From Flavobacterium laiguense (lineage in GTDB: Bacteria; Bacteroidota; Bacteroidia; Flavobacteriales; Flavobacteriaceae): a DNA stretch of 64,000 nt. Positions 7,849 through 16,557 of the stretch are shown here, in pieces (within the stretch, counting starts at the first letter, position 1; every line of letters starts with the position of its first letter). The DNA lies in contig NZ_QCZH01000010.1 of assembly GCF_003097655.1 (NCBI RefSeq), positions 1 to 64,000 on the forward strand, written 5' to 3'. The notes below the pieces were generated by a model. It saw only the letters and a list, made by a program, of their open reading frames with translations, made no database searches and was not told where the DNA came from. The translations under genes and the position numbers were made by a program.

Positions 7849-10296
7849 TTATATATTTCCTATTCTAATCACATCTGCAAAAATCCCTGAGGCTGTAACC
7901 GCAGCTCCAGCTCCAGCGCCTTTTATCAACAACGGCTGATCTACATAACGATCCGTATAGAATAAAACGATATTGTCTTTTCCTTCCAGATTGTAAAACG
8001 GATGGTCTTTTGGTATGAATTGTAAACCGACACTTGCTTTTCCATCTTCAAATTGAGCTACATATTTCAAACGGGAATCTCTGTTTAAAGCTTCTTTGTA
8101 AATGGCTTCAAAGTGGGCTGCATGTTTTTGTAATGATTCAAAGAACGCTTCGTTTGTTGTAGTGGCAAGGCACTCAGCGGGCATGAAAGATTCATTCGCA
8201 ATAGCGTCAATTTCCATTTTGTATCCGCTCTCTCGAATCAAAATAAGGATCTTTCTGGCTACATCAATTCCACTTAAATCAATCTTTGGGTCCGGCTCTG
8301 TAAACCCTTGTATTCCAGCTTCTTTAACTACTTCATGAAAAGCATTGTTTTCATCAAAATTGTTAAAGATAAAGTTTAAACTGCCTGACAATACGGCTTG
8401 AATTTTATGTACTTTATCACCAGAAGCGATTAGGTTTTTTACCGTATCTATGATGGGCAATCCGGCTCCAACATTAGTTTCAAAAAGGAAAGGCGCATTG
8501 AATTGACGCGATAGACTTTTTAGATTTTTATAATTATCATAGGCTGATGAACAGGCAATTTTGTTACAAGTTACCACGGCAACATTTTGTTTTAAATACT
8601 GCTCGTAGGTTTTTGACACTTCTTCATTGGCAGTGATGTCCACAAAAATACTATTGCGTAAATTGAGTGCTTTTATATTGGCAATAAATTGTTCTTTGTT
8701 GGCCACTTCACCATTTTCCAAATGCGATTGCCATTCTTTTAGTGGAATTCCATCTTCGTTAAAATACATTTTTCTAGAATTCGAAACGGCAATAACTCTT
8801 AGGTTTATTTTCAAGTTTTCTTTTAGGAATTTCCTTTGTTGCTGAATTTGCTCCATGAATTTCTCACCCACATTACCAACACCCATTACAAATAAGTTTA
8901 ACTGCTTAGTGTTTTCTTCAAAGAAGTTTTCGTGTAATGTATTCAGTGCTTTTTTGACATCTCTTTCGTTAATAACCACCGAGATGTTTCTTTCGGAAGC
9001 GCCTTGGGCAATCGCACGAATATTGACATTGTTCTTTCCTAAAGTACTAAACATTCTACCGCTTAAACCTTGATGATTTTTCATGTTTTCACCCACCAAA
9101 GCGATAATGCATAGATTTTGCTCTACGATGCAGGGATCGATTTTGTTTTGGGCAATCTCCAGTTGAAACGCTTTATTGATGGCAATCTCGGCAGTTTCGG
9201 CATCCGAATTTAAAATCCCTATACAGATAGAATGCTCCGATGAAGCTTGGGTAATAAAAATGACGTTGATATTCTCGTTTGATAATACTTCGAATAGTCG
9301 TTTAGAAGAACCAGCAACACCAATCATTCCAGAGCCTTCCAGAGTAATCAAAGTGATATTGTCGATATGGCTAATTCCTTTTACAGGATTGGTATGTGAT
9401 GCAGGGTTGTTGGAAATTAAAGTTCCTTCAGCTGTTGGCTCAAAAGTATTCTTTATAAAAATTGGAATATTTTTTCTTAAAACCGGTTGGATTGTTGGCG
9501 GGTACAATACTTTGGCACCAAAATGCGACAACTCCATTGCTTCTTGATAGGATATGGTAGCGATAGGTTGTGCTTGTTTAACAATTTTTGGATTGGCAGT
9601 AAACATTCCATTTACGTCAGTCCATATTTCTAAATCGCTTGCGTTTACGGCTCCTGCAATAATGGCAGCAGTATAATCCGATCCTCCACGACCTAAAGTA
9701 GTGTTGATTCCGTCAAGCGAAGAAGCTATAAATCCAGGCATTACGACTACTTGCGCAGTATTCGAAGCGAAAAAATCAGCGATCAGTTGGTTTGAAACTT
9801 CAAAGTTAACGGCTGCTTTTCCAAAATGATTGTTGGTTTTTATCAACTCACGGCTGTCTTTGTAACTGCTGTTTTTTAATTTTTGTTTTAAGGCTTCTGC
9901 AATAATATAAGAAGACAATAATTCTCCAAAACTTAGAATAGTATCGGATGTTCTAGGGGATAATTCACCCAAAAGAAAACAACCGTCAAGTAGTGTCTCT
10001 AAGTGGTTTATGATTCTTTTGATATGGCTTAACAAACCACTTTGTTCACTTACAGGAATCAGTTGCTTAAGCGCTTCTAGATGTTTTTTCTCAATTTCGG
10101 CAACAATGTCTTTGAAACTTTCGTCATTGGAAGCTGCTTTTGAAGCTGCCAATTGCAATAAATCGGTTACTTTGCTTAAAGCGGAAACAACTACAACAAG
10201 TTTTTCTTCCTGCGCTTTATTGATAACTATGTCTAATACTAATTTTATATTTTCTGCATTGGCTACCGAAGTTCCGCCAAATTTTAATATTTTCAT
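7849..10296 (-). CDS. thrA: Bifunctional aspartate kinase/homoserine dehydrogenase
   Basis: An 815-residue fusion that performs the first and third steps of threonine/methionine synthesis. The aspartokinase part is residues 1-290 (MKILKFGGTSVAN; GRGGSDYTA at 202-210), followed by two ACT regulatory domains around 310-460, where threonine usually binds. The homoserine dehydrogenase part starts near 465 with the NAD(P) motif GVGNVG at 472-477 and contains TEPDPKIDLSGIDVARK near residue 690. It is the first enzyme gene of the operon, preceded by a threonine-rich leader ORF at 10464-10574, so transcriptional attenuation is likely on top of allosteric control. Confidence 0.97.
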   Translation of the reverse strand: MKILKFGGTSVANAENIKLVLDIVINKAQEEKLVVVVSALSKVTDLLQLAASKAASNDESFKDIVAEIEKKHLEALKQLIPVSEQSGLLSHIKRIINHLETLLDGCFLLGELSPRTSDTILSFGELLSSYIIAEALKQKLKNSSYKDSRELIKTNNHFGKAAVNFEVSNQLIADFFASNTAQVVVMPGFIASSLDGINTTLGRGGSDYTAAIIAGAVNASDLEIWTDVNGMFTANPKIVKQAQPIATISYQEAMELSHFGAKVLYPPTIQPVLRKNIPIFIKNTFEPTAEGTLISNNPASHTNPVKGISHIDNITLITLEGSGMIGVAGSSKRLFEVLSNENINVIFITQASSEHSICIGILNSDAETAEIAINKAFQLEIAQNKIDPCIVEQNLCIIALVGENMKNHQGLSGRMFSTLGKNNVNIRAIAQGASERNISVVINERDVKKALNTLHENFFEENTKQLNLFVMGVGNVGEKFMEQIQQQRKFLKENLKINLRVIAVSNSRKMYFNEDGIPLKEWQSHLENGEVANKEQFIANIKALNLRNSIFVDITANEEVSKTYEQYLKQNVAVVTCNKIACSSAYDNYKNLKSLSRQFNAPFLFETNVGAGLPIIDTVKNLIASGDKVHKIQAVLSGSLNFIFNNFDENNAFHEVVKEAGIQGFTEPDPKIDLSGIDVARKILILIRESGYKMEIDAIANESFMPAECLATTTNEAFFESLQKHAAHFEAIYKEALNRDSRLKYVAQFEDGKASVGLQFIPKDHPFYNLEGKDNIVLFYTDRYVDQPLLIKGAGAGAAVTASGIFADVIRIGNI

Positions 10297-10406
10297 GTGA
10301 TGTCTGTATTTGTAATTTAAGGGTCGCTATTTTTTATAATTAGCTGTATTTTAATCCTAGCGATTTTTATTTGTTTTTAAATGCAAATGTTTTCTATGCA
10401 CCCAAG

Positions 10407-10473
10407 ACTTTCTTTCTTTAAGAAAAAAGTACAAAAAATGGTCTATATGTAAAATGTATACCCCTAAGGGGTA
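10407..10473 (-). promoter_or_regulatory. Possible attenuation region of the thr operon leader
   Basis: On the minus strand two hairpins can form: TACCCC-TTA-GGGGTA (10459-10473), which overlaps the last Thr and Pro codons and the stop of the leader peptide, and a longer imperfect AT-rich hairpin at 10407-10430. Neither is followed by a textbook T-run, so I cannot point to the terminator. Roughly 110 more nt separate it from the thrA start. The regulatory role is inferred from the leader peptide. Confidence 0.4.
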
Positions 10474-10574
10474 GTTGTAGTTGTAGTAGAAGTAATAGAG
10501 GTAGTGGTAACAGCAAGTGCAACCCAGTTTTGAGTTGTTATCGAAGGATGATATGTGCTGTTAAATTTATTCAT
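10464..10574 (-). CDS. thrL: Threonine-rich thr operon leader peptide
   Basis: A 36-codon ORF, ATG at 10574 to TAG at 10464. Residues 23-36 are TTTSITSTTTTTTP, with ten Thr in fourteen, and Thr is 13 of 36 overall. Leader peptides of the E. coli thr operon use the same trick: low charged tRNA-Thr stalls the ribosome and prevents attenuation. It lies about 167 nt upstream of thrA on the same strand. A strong promoter at 10585-10614 would start transcription only a few nt before the ATG, so the mRNA may be leaderless. The name is by analogy; homology to E. coli ThrL is not claimed. Confidence 0.85.
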   Translation of the reverse strand: MNKFNSTYHPSITTQNWVALAVTTTSITSTTTTTTP

Positions 10575-10584
10575 TTTGATTTTT

Positions 10585-10614
10585 CAAAAGTACAGTTTTT
10601 TATAAAAAATCAAA
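10585..10614 (-). promoter_or_regulatory. Promoter of the thr operon
   Basis: On the minus strand: TTTG (complement of 10611-10614), 18-nt spacer, TACTTTTG (10585-10592). This matches the Bacteroidota TTTG/TAnnTTTG consensus exactly. The expected transcription start is about 10576-10580, next to the leader ATG. Confidence 0.75.
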
Positions 10615-10876
10615 GCTTTAGAGTTTCTTTTTGCGAATACTTTAATAATTAAATTTAATAGTGGTTCAAATTCGATATTGCGTAATGTATCGTATTGATT
10701 ATTGAGATTATTCTTTTTTTTATTCTTTTATCAAAGAGATGTATAGGTGCTATTTTCCTCTAATTTAGTTGTAATAGGAGTTGAATTGACTTAGGATTTA
10801 TATTTTAATGGTTGGGTTTTAATAATTACTGATATGAGATGTAAAACTTCTTCTTCTTCTTAAATTAGAATTACTA

Positions 10877-11085
10877 TAACTCGTTGGGTGTAATTGTTTT
10901 TTTTACCACATAGAAGCATAGAATTTTTAGTTTTTGAAAAGAGTTTGATAGATGTTTTACTTTTCACATAGTCAATCTGTGTGAAAAATAGTGCTATTTT
11001 CTATTCTTTCTTTAATTATCAGTTATAAATCTATGTATCTATGTGGTTTATTTTTTATTTAAACAGAATTACACCTAATGGGTTA
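10877..11085. repeat. Nested palindromic element (MITE-like), about 209 bp
   Basis: Three nested inverted pairs share one centre. Outer arms 10877-10895 and 11067-11085 (TAACTCGTTGGGTGTAATT against a copy with three differences). Middle arms 10905-10926 and 11027-11047 (ACCACATAGAAGCATAGAAT and near complement). Central hairpin TTTTCACATAG / CTGTGTGAAAA at 10961-10987. There is no coding sequence. The symmetrical design is that of a non-autonomous mobile element or a mobile hairpin. Confidence 0.6.
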
Positions 11086-11100
11086 CTATAATTATTTTAA

Positions 11101-11295
11101 ATGGCTGTCCGTAACTTAGCTGTCCTTAACTTATATCATGAGTCTAAATATTGAAAAGATACTTTGCGTCTCTGCGCCTTTGCGTGAAAATGGGCTCGCA
11201 AAGGCGCAAAGACGCAAAGAACATAAAGGAAAAAGTTTGTAAAAAACATTGGAGAATAGATTTATTCTCAGAAATGGTATTAGTATGAATCTTTA
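11101..11295 (-). mobile_element. MITE-like palindromic repeat, copy B (diverged, inverted)
   Basis: Reverse-oriented relative of the copy at 53781-53962. It keeps the palindromic core (11163-11220, with a few changes), the TTTGTAAAAAACATT and GAAATGGTA blocks and one end (ATGGCTGTCCGTAACT). That tip is repeated imperfectly at 11119-11133, and the far end has decayed. It is an old copy. Together with the element at 10877-11085 it fills most of the gap between the thr leader and hutH. Confidence 0.75.
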
Positions 11296-11383
11296 TTTTT
11301 GAATCTTTGTTTTAAATAATCCTCAAAAAACATTGCTTTTTAATATTGATTTGTAGAATTTTGAACTCTTAAAATCAAACAAA

Positions 11384-12898
11384 ATGGAGAATACACATTA
11401 TATAAGTACAGAGTTACTTTCTTTTGAAGCGTTGCAAGAGATTATATCTCATAATAAATCAGTTTCATTGTCTGAAGAAGCTAAAGTAAACATTCAAAAG
11501 TGTAGAGAATACTTGGATGCTAAAATGGCTTCCCATTCGGAACCTATTTATGGAATCAATACGGGTTTTGGATCCCTTTGTAACGTGAAGATTTCAAATA
11601 AAAACCTATCAAAACTTCAAGAAAACCTTGTGAAATCACACTCTTGTGGAACAGGGGAGGAAGTGCCAAATGACATTGTAAAACTAATGTTGTTACTTAA
11701 AATACAATCGTTGAGCTATGGTCATTCAGGTATTCAATTGCAAACGGTAGAACGATTGGTTGATTTTTACAATAATGATATTCTACCTATAATATATACT
11801 CAAGGATCTCTTGGGGCTTCTGGTGATTTAGCGCCTTTGGCACATTTATCTTTACCTTTATTAGGAGAAGGTGATGTTTGGTTTGAAGGTAAGAAAGTAC
11901 ATTCTAGCGAAGTTTTAAAACATTTTGGTTGGGAACCTATCGTTTTAAAATCGAAAGAAGGATTGGCGTTATTAAACGGAACTCAGTTTATGAGTGCATA
12001 TGGCGCGCATATTTTGATGAAGGCGAATAAGTTTTCTTATTTAGCCGATTTAATTGGAACAATCTCTTTGGAAGGTTTTGACGGTAGAATAGAACCATTT
12101 AATGAGTTGATCCATTATATACGTCCTCACAATGGTCAAATTGCAACTGCAAAAAGAGTGAAAGATTTTCTGGAGGGCAGCGAAATTATTGAGCAGCCTA
12201 AAGTGCATGTTCAAGATCCATATTCTTTCCGTTGTATTCCACAAGTGCACGGAGCGTCAAAAGATGCTTTTGATTACGTGAAAAAAGTATTCAAAACCGA
12301 AATTAATTCGGTTACCGATAATCCTAATATATTTGTAGAAAGTGATCAGATTATTTCTGGTGGAAATTTTCATGGGCAACCATTGGCACTGGCACTCGAC
12401 TTTATGGCAATTGCTTTGGCTGAGCTAGGCAGTATTTCTGAGCGCAGAACGTATCAATTGATTTCAGGATTGCGTAATCTTCCCGCGTTTTTGGTAGATA
12501 ATCCAGGACTGAATTCAGGATTTATGATTCCACAATATACAGCTGCAAGTATTGCAAGTCAAAACAAACAGTTGGCAACGCCATCGAGTGTAGATAGTAT
12601 TGTTTCAAGCAATGGTCAAGAAGATCACGTGAGTATGGGAGCCAACGGTGCTACAAAATGTTTGCGTGTAATGGACAATCTAGAGCGTATTTTGGCTATT
12701 GAATTGATGAATGCTTCACAAGCCATTGAATACAGAAGACCTTTACAATCCAGTGATTTTATCGAAATGTTTTTAAAATCTTACAGGGAAGAAGTTTCTT
12801 TGGTAAAAGAAGACAGAATTTTACATTACGACATTGAGAAAACAGTTTCCTTTCTAAACAGTTTTCAAATCGAAGACGATTTGTTAACAATAGCTTAA
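11384..12898 (+). CDS. hutH: Histidine ammonia-lyase
   Basis: A 504-residue member of the MIO aromatic amino acid lyase family, which deaminates histidine to urocanate. The self-made MIO cofactor comes from Ala-Ser-Gly 145-147 in GSLGASGDLAPLAHLS; the catalytic Tyr56 sits in PIYGINTGFG. The SHSCG stretch at 85-89 carries the His usual in histidine and tyrosine lyases. No hutU, hutI or hutG is nearby, so the gene stands alone. A tyrosine ammonia-lyase is the main alternative, since flavobacteria have both, but the overall sequence reads as HutH. The gene is followed closely by the DUF47 promoter. Confidence 0.85.
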   Translation: MENTHYISTELLSFEALQEIISHNKSVSLSEEAKVNIQKCREYLDAKMASHSEPIYGINTGFGSLCNVKISNKNLSKLQENLVKSHSCGTGEEVPNDIVKLMLLLKIQSLSYGHSGIQLQTVERLVDFYNNDILPIIYTQGSLGASGDLAPLAHLSLPLLGEGDVWFEGKKVHSSEVLKHFGWEPIVLKSKEGLALLNGTQFMSAYGAHILMKANKFSYLADLIGTISLEGFDGRIEPFNELIHYIRPHNGQIATAKRVKDFLEGSEIIEQPKVHVQDPYSFRCIPQVHGASKDAFDYVKKVFKTEINSVTDNPNIFVESDQIISGGNFHGQPLALALDFMAIALAELGSISERRTYQLISGLRNLPAFLVDNPGLNSGFMIPQYTAASIASQNKQLATPSSVDSIVSSNGQEDHVSMGANGATKCLRVMDNLERILAIELMNASQAIEYRRPLQSSDFIEMFLKSYREEVSLVKEDRILHYDIEKTVSFLNSFQIEDDLLTIA

Positions 12899-12900
12899 CA

Positions 12901-12927
12901 TTGGCTTAAAATAATGAAGTAATTTTG
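12901..12927 (+). promoter_or_regulatory. Promoter of the DUF47-pit operon
   Basis: TTG at 12901-12903, 16-nt spacer, then TAATTTTG at 12920-12927, an exact TAnnTTTG match. It starts three bases after the hutH stop codon and precedes the DUF47 ATG by 20 nt. Confidence 0.65.
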
Positions 12928-12947
12928 CACCACTAAAATATAAACAA

Positions 12948-13592
12948 ATGTCATTAAATAGTATTTTTCAATTTTTAGTCCCAAAGGACAAAAAATTCTT
13001 TCCTCTTTTTGAAGAAGCATCTAGCAATTTAATCGAATTAGCTTCAAATTTGCACGAAGCTGTAAACCTTCCTTTGAAAGAAAGAGAAGCGTTGTTTCAA
13101 AAAATAGACGAATTAGAGCAAAAAGGAGAAGATATTACACGTCAAACCAATTTGGAATTGAGTAGAAATTTCATCACTCCATTTGATAGAGAGGATATTC
13201 ACTCTTTGATTACCTCAATTGATAACGTAGCCGATTATCTTCATGGTGCAGCTAGCAGAATGCGTTTGTATCAAGTGGATAAAATTACAAAATCGATTCG
13301 TAAAATGACAGAAATCAATCTAGAAGCCTGTCAGCATATTGATGCCGCTGTAAAAGAGTTGAAAAACTTGAGCAACATGAAAACCATCACTAATGCTTGT
13401 GTTAAAATCAACAAGCTGGAAAATAAATCAGATATGGTATACAATAAAGCCGTTTTTGAAATTTTCGAAAATGAAACCGATGCCAAAAACATCATTAAAT
13501 ACAAAGAAGTATTGTCAGTTTTAGAATCAGCAACGGATAAATGTAAGAGTGTTGCCAGTGTTTTAGAATCTATTACAGTAAAACATTCTTAA
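12948..13592 (+). CDS. DUF47 (PhoU-like) phosphate transport accessory protein
   Basis: A 214-residue, mostly helical protein of the DUF47/PhoU-like family. Typical features are the start SIFQFLVPKDKKFFPLFEEA and the internal FITPFDREDIHSLITSIDNV, which provides acidic metal-binding residues. These proteins are encoded directly before Pit transporters and are thought to control them. The pit gene follows after 29 nt in the same direction. It has its own promoter at 12901-12927. Confidence in family and pairing is high; the biochemical role is inferred. Confidence 0.92.
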   Translation: MSLNSIFQFLVPKDKKFFPLFEEASSNLIELASNLHEAVNLPLKEREALFQKIDELEQKGEDITRQTNLELSRNFITPFDREDIHSLITSIDNVADYLHGAASRMRLYQVDKITKSIRKMTEINLEACQHIDAAVKELKNLSNMKTITNACVKINKLENKSDMVYNKAVFEIFENETDAKNIIKYKEVLSVLESATDKCKSVASVLESITVKHS

Positions 13593-13621
13593 TTTAATTC
13601 TATTCAATCTAAGATATAGAT

Positions 13622-14905
13622 ATGACTTTACTCATAATTATTATTGTTCTAGCCTTAATATTTGATTATATTAATGGTTTTCATGACGCTGCCAATGCTA
13701 TTGCTACAGTTGTAGCAACTAAGGTTTTGTCCCCTTTACAAGCTGTTATTTGGGCTGCCTTTTTTAACTTTTTGGCTTACTTTGTCTTTGGTTTTGGAGT
13801 GGCTGATACAGTTGCAAAAACAGCTAGTACTATGGATATCAACCTAGTTGTAATTCTAGCTGGTATTATTGCTGCTATTATTTGGAATTTAGCTACTTGG
13901 TGGTTAGGAATTCCTTCAAGTTCTTCTCATACTCTAATTGGTGGTTTTGCAGGGGCTGCAATTGCCCATGCTGGTTTTGGAGTGGTTTCATGGTATAAAG
14001 AAGGAAAAGATGGTGGAATGCCTTCAGGTGTTTTAATTATCGTTGCTTTTATCGTTTTAGCTCCTTTATTAGGGGCGCTGATTTCTTATTTGATGTCTAT
14101 TTGGTTACTTAATGCTTCTAAGAAAAGTATTTATCCAAAATTGTTTACCCTGGCATTAATGGCTTTGACTATCTGGTATGTTGCCGGACAATTAATCCCT
14201 TTTGAAGAAATTGAAAAGCCTCGTTTTGATTCTCCTTTTTGGAGTTTTGTTTTTGAAAAACATAACATCAAATGGTTTATAGTTGCTTTTATTATACTTT
14301 CTATCAGTATTTTTGCTTTGATTTTTAGTAGTTTGAATTTGAGTCAATCGAATTCAGCTCTTAAGAAAATGCAATTATTATCATCTGCTGCCTTTAGTTT
14401 AGGTCACGGTGGTAACGATTCCCAAAAAGTAATGGGTATAATCGCTGCTGCTGTAGCGGTTTATATTCACACAACAGGACATGGACAGGTTATGCCTGAA
14501 TGGTTAAATGTTGTGCTTCCTGATGAAGATAAAGGGATAAAAGCAGAAATGCCAGCTTGGATTCCAATAGCTTGTTATTCTGTCATTGCTGCGGGTACGC
14601 TTAGTGGTGGTTGGAAAATTATAAAAACTATGGGATCAAAAATCACCAAAGTAACCTCTTTTGAAGGTGTAGTTGCAGAAACTGCCGGAGCTTTAACTTT
14701 ATATTTCACTGAACATTTCAAAGTTCCAGTGAGTACAACGCATACTATTACAGGATCTATCATTGGAGTAGGTATAACAAAACGTGTTTCTGCTGTTCGT
14801 TGGGGTGTAACAGTAAGTTTAATTTGGGCTTGGGTATTAACCATTCCAATTTCAGCTTTATTAGCTGCTATAATTTATTATACTTTAAGTGTATTTGTAG
14901 GATAA
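13622..14905 (+). CDS. pit: Low-affinity inorganic phosphate transporter, Pit family
   Basis: A 427-residue inner-membrane protein with about ten hydrophobic segments. The two PiT signature repeats are visible: FDYINGFHDAANAIATVVAT near the N-terminus and HGGNDSQKVMGIIAAA in the second half. VSTTHTITGSI follows the second. It carries metal-phosphate by proton or sodium coupling. A soluble linker sits around residues 190-235. It forms an operon with DUF47 and ends at the terminator at 14929. Length is slightly shorter than E. coli PitA, normal for this clade. Confidence 0.95.
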   Translation: MTLLIIIIVLALIFDYINGFHDAANAIATVVATKVLSPLQAVIWAAFFNFLAYFVFGFGVADTVAKTASTMDINLVVILAGIIAAIIWNLATWWLGIPSSSSHTLIGGFAGAAIAHAGFGVVSWYKEGKDGGMPSGVLIIVAFIVLAPLLGALISYLMSIWLLNASKKSIYPKLFTLALMALTIWYVAGQLIPFEEIEKPRFDSPFWSFVFEKHNIKWFIVAFIILSISIFALIFSSLNLSQSNSALKKMQLLSSAAFSLGHGGNDSQKVMGIIAAAVAVYIHTTGHGQVMPEWLNVVLPDEDKGIKAEMPAWIPIACYSVIAAGTLSGGWKIIKTMGSKITKVTSFEGVVAETAGALTLYFTEHFKVPVSTTHTITGSIIGVGITKRVSAVRWGVTVSLIWAWVLTIPISALLAAIIYYTLSVFVG

Positions 14906-14928
14906 GATTTTAAAATTTATATAATAAA

Positions 14929-14958
14929 AAAAAACCATTCGTAATTGAATGGTTTTTT
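14929..14958 (+). terminator. Intrinsic terminator after pit
   Basis: Stem AAAAAACCATTC / GAATGGTTTTTT (14929-14940, 14947-14958) with a 6-nt loop and a T-run, 23 nt after the pit stop. Confidence 0.9.
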
Positions 14959-15046
14959 TATGCCTCTTAAGAGAAGATGTTGAATAGGATTTCCAAATTC
15001 TGCAATCTGATTTCTATTTTCCGTATTCTATTTTCTAAAAAAAAAA

Positions 15047-16417
15047 CTACTTTATCTTAAAGTTCTTTTCAATTGCCTTAATCATTTCCCCAGCAATATC
15101 TTTATTAGTTGCTCCTTCAATACCTTCAAGACCTGGTGAAGAGTTAACCTCAAGCAATAAAGGCCCTTTTGCTGAACGAATTATGTCTACACCGGCTACT
15201 TTTAAATCCATTGCTTTCGCGGCTTTTATAGCAATCTTTTTTTCTTCGGATGTAACTTTGATAATAGAAGCTGTTCCGCCTAAATGAATGTTGGCTCTAA
15301 ATTCGCCTGGCATCGCTTCTCTTTGGATTGCCGCGACCACTTTGCCGTCAATCACAAAACAACGAATGTCTTTTCCATTGGCTTCTTTGATGAATTCTTG
15401 AACTAGGATGTTGGCATTTAAACTCTTGAAAGCATTAATTACACTCTCTGCAGCTTTTTTTGTTTCGGCTAAAACTACTCCTTTTCCTTGTGTACCTTCC
15501 AATAATTTTACAATTAGGGGAGAACCTCCAACCATTTTTATCAAATTATCGGTATCCAAAGGGGAATTGGCAAAACCTGTTGTTGGAATGTCAACACCAT
15601 GATTCAGTAATAATTGCAAAGAGAATAGTTTGTCTCTGGATTGCGTGATAGCTGTCGATGAGTTCAAACAAAAAACTTTTAAAGCTTCAAACTGTCTGGT
15701 TAAAGCACAGCCATAAAAGGTAATACTTGGACGGATTCTTGGAATGATGGCGTCAAATTGATTTAATATTTTTCCGCCACGATAGTGAATTTCAGGAGTT
15801 TTTGCATCTAGTTTCATGTAGCATTCCTTAATGTTTAAGAAGTGCATTTCATGTCCTCGCATTTCTCCGGCTTCCATGATTCTTTTGTTGCTGTACAATT
15901 CGGGATTACTGGCTAAAAGCCCTATCCTTAAACCAGAGCTTGCTTTTTCTGAGTTTACGTATAATGCCGCAAGGCTTTCTGTAGTTGGTTGTCCTAAAAG
16001 ATATTTTTGTTCAGGATCAACAAGAATTCTTCCGCTCATGGCTTCTCGTCCCAAAAGCATTCTGAAACCCATAGAATCTCTATTGGTCAATGTCATTTCT
16101 ATAGGCCATTTTGAATCGCCTATGGCAAGATTGGTTTGGATCACATAGCGATGTTCCCTAAAGCCACTGGAGCTTTTTACAATACGTTTATCTACTAACG
16201 GGGCTTCGCAATGAATAACCGTTTTTATGTTATTTTGAATAGGATTGATGTCAAATTTCACCCAATTGGTATCATTTTTTATAAATGGAGCAATATTGAT
16301 GGCATGCAAAGCAGATGTTTTTGCACCAGAATCAACACGAGCTTTGATGGTTGGAATTCCTAATTCCGGAAAAGAGCACCATTCTTCGCTACCCAGTATA
16401 ACTTTATTTTGAAGCAT
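15047..16417 (-). CDS. rimK: RimB-like aspartic-protease domain fused to RimK ATP-grasp ligase
   Basis: A 456-residue two-domain protein. Residues 1-145 form an ATP-dependent zinc protease/retropepsin-like domain (PF05618 type), with the catalytic motif [12 protein letters not shown] at 28-39. Residues 155-456 are a RimK-type ATP-grasp ligase: [20 protein letters not shown] near 300-320 and the Mg-binding [14 protein letters not shown] near the end. In E. coli RimK adds glutamates to ribosomal protein S6, and RimB is a separate protein that can remove them. The fusion would put addition and removal in one chain. The target in this organism is inferred. Confidence 0.88.
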   Translation of the reverse strand: MLQNKVILGSEEWCSFPELGIPTIKARVDSGAKTSALHAINIAPFIKNDTNWVKFDINPIQNNIKTVIHCEAPLVDKRIVKSSSGFREHRYVIQTNLAIGDSKWPIEMTLTNRDSMGFRMLLGREAMSGRILVDPEQKYLLGQPTTESLAALYVNSEKASSGLRIGLLASNPELYSNKRIMEAGEMRGHEMHFLNIKECYMKLDAKTPEIHYRGGKILNQFDAIIPRIRPSITFYGCALTRQFEALKVFCLNSSTAITQSRDKLFSLQLLLNHGVDIPTTGFANSPLDTDNLIKMVGGSPLIVKLLEGTQGKGVVLAETKKAAESVINAFKSLNANILVQEFIKEANGKDIRCFVIDGKVVAAIQREAMPGEFRANIHLGGTASIIKVTSEEKKIAIKAAKAMDLKVAGVDIIRSAKGPLLLEVNSSPGLEGIEGATNKDIAGEMIKAIEKNFKIK

Positions 16418-16501
16418 AAATTAATTTTAGTTTGGTCTATTTTTGAATTATCAAATGTAAATATTTGTTTTTTAAAACAAAGAAAATTCTCCATAAAGTA
16501 C

Positions 16502-16534
16502 AAACCCGTTATGTTATTAAAACGTAACGGGTTT
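16502..16534 (-). terminator. Terminator after clpC
   Basis: Stem AAACCCGTTA / TAACGGGTTT (16502-16511, 16525-16534), 13-nt loop, 24 nt beyond the clpC stop on the minus strand. On that strand only a short T-run follows, so efficiency may be moderate. Confidence 0.65.
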
Positions 16535-16557
16535 ATTATAGAATAAATTATTGAAAT

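Noticed and set aside
10464-10574. The 3' end of a leader as a coding part of thrA
   Set aside because: The frame ends in TAG at 10464, well before thrA, and is not joined to the thrA frame.
11163-11220. Possible CRISPR repeat because of the repeated GCG/GCAAAG blocks
   Set aside because: Only one palindrome with a 12-nt loop exists; there are no regular repeats with spacers and no cas genes.
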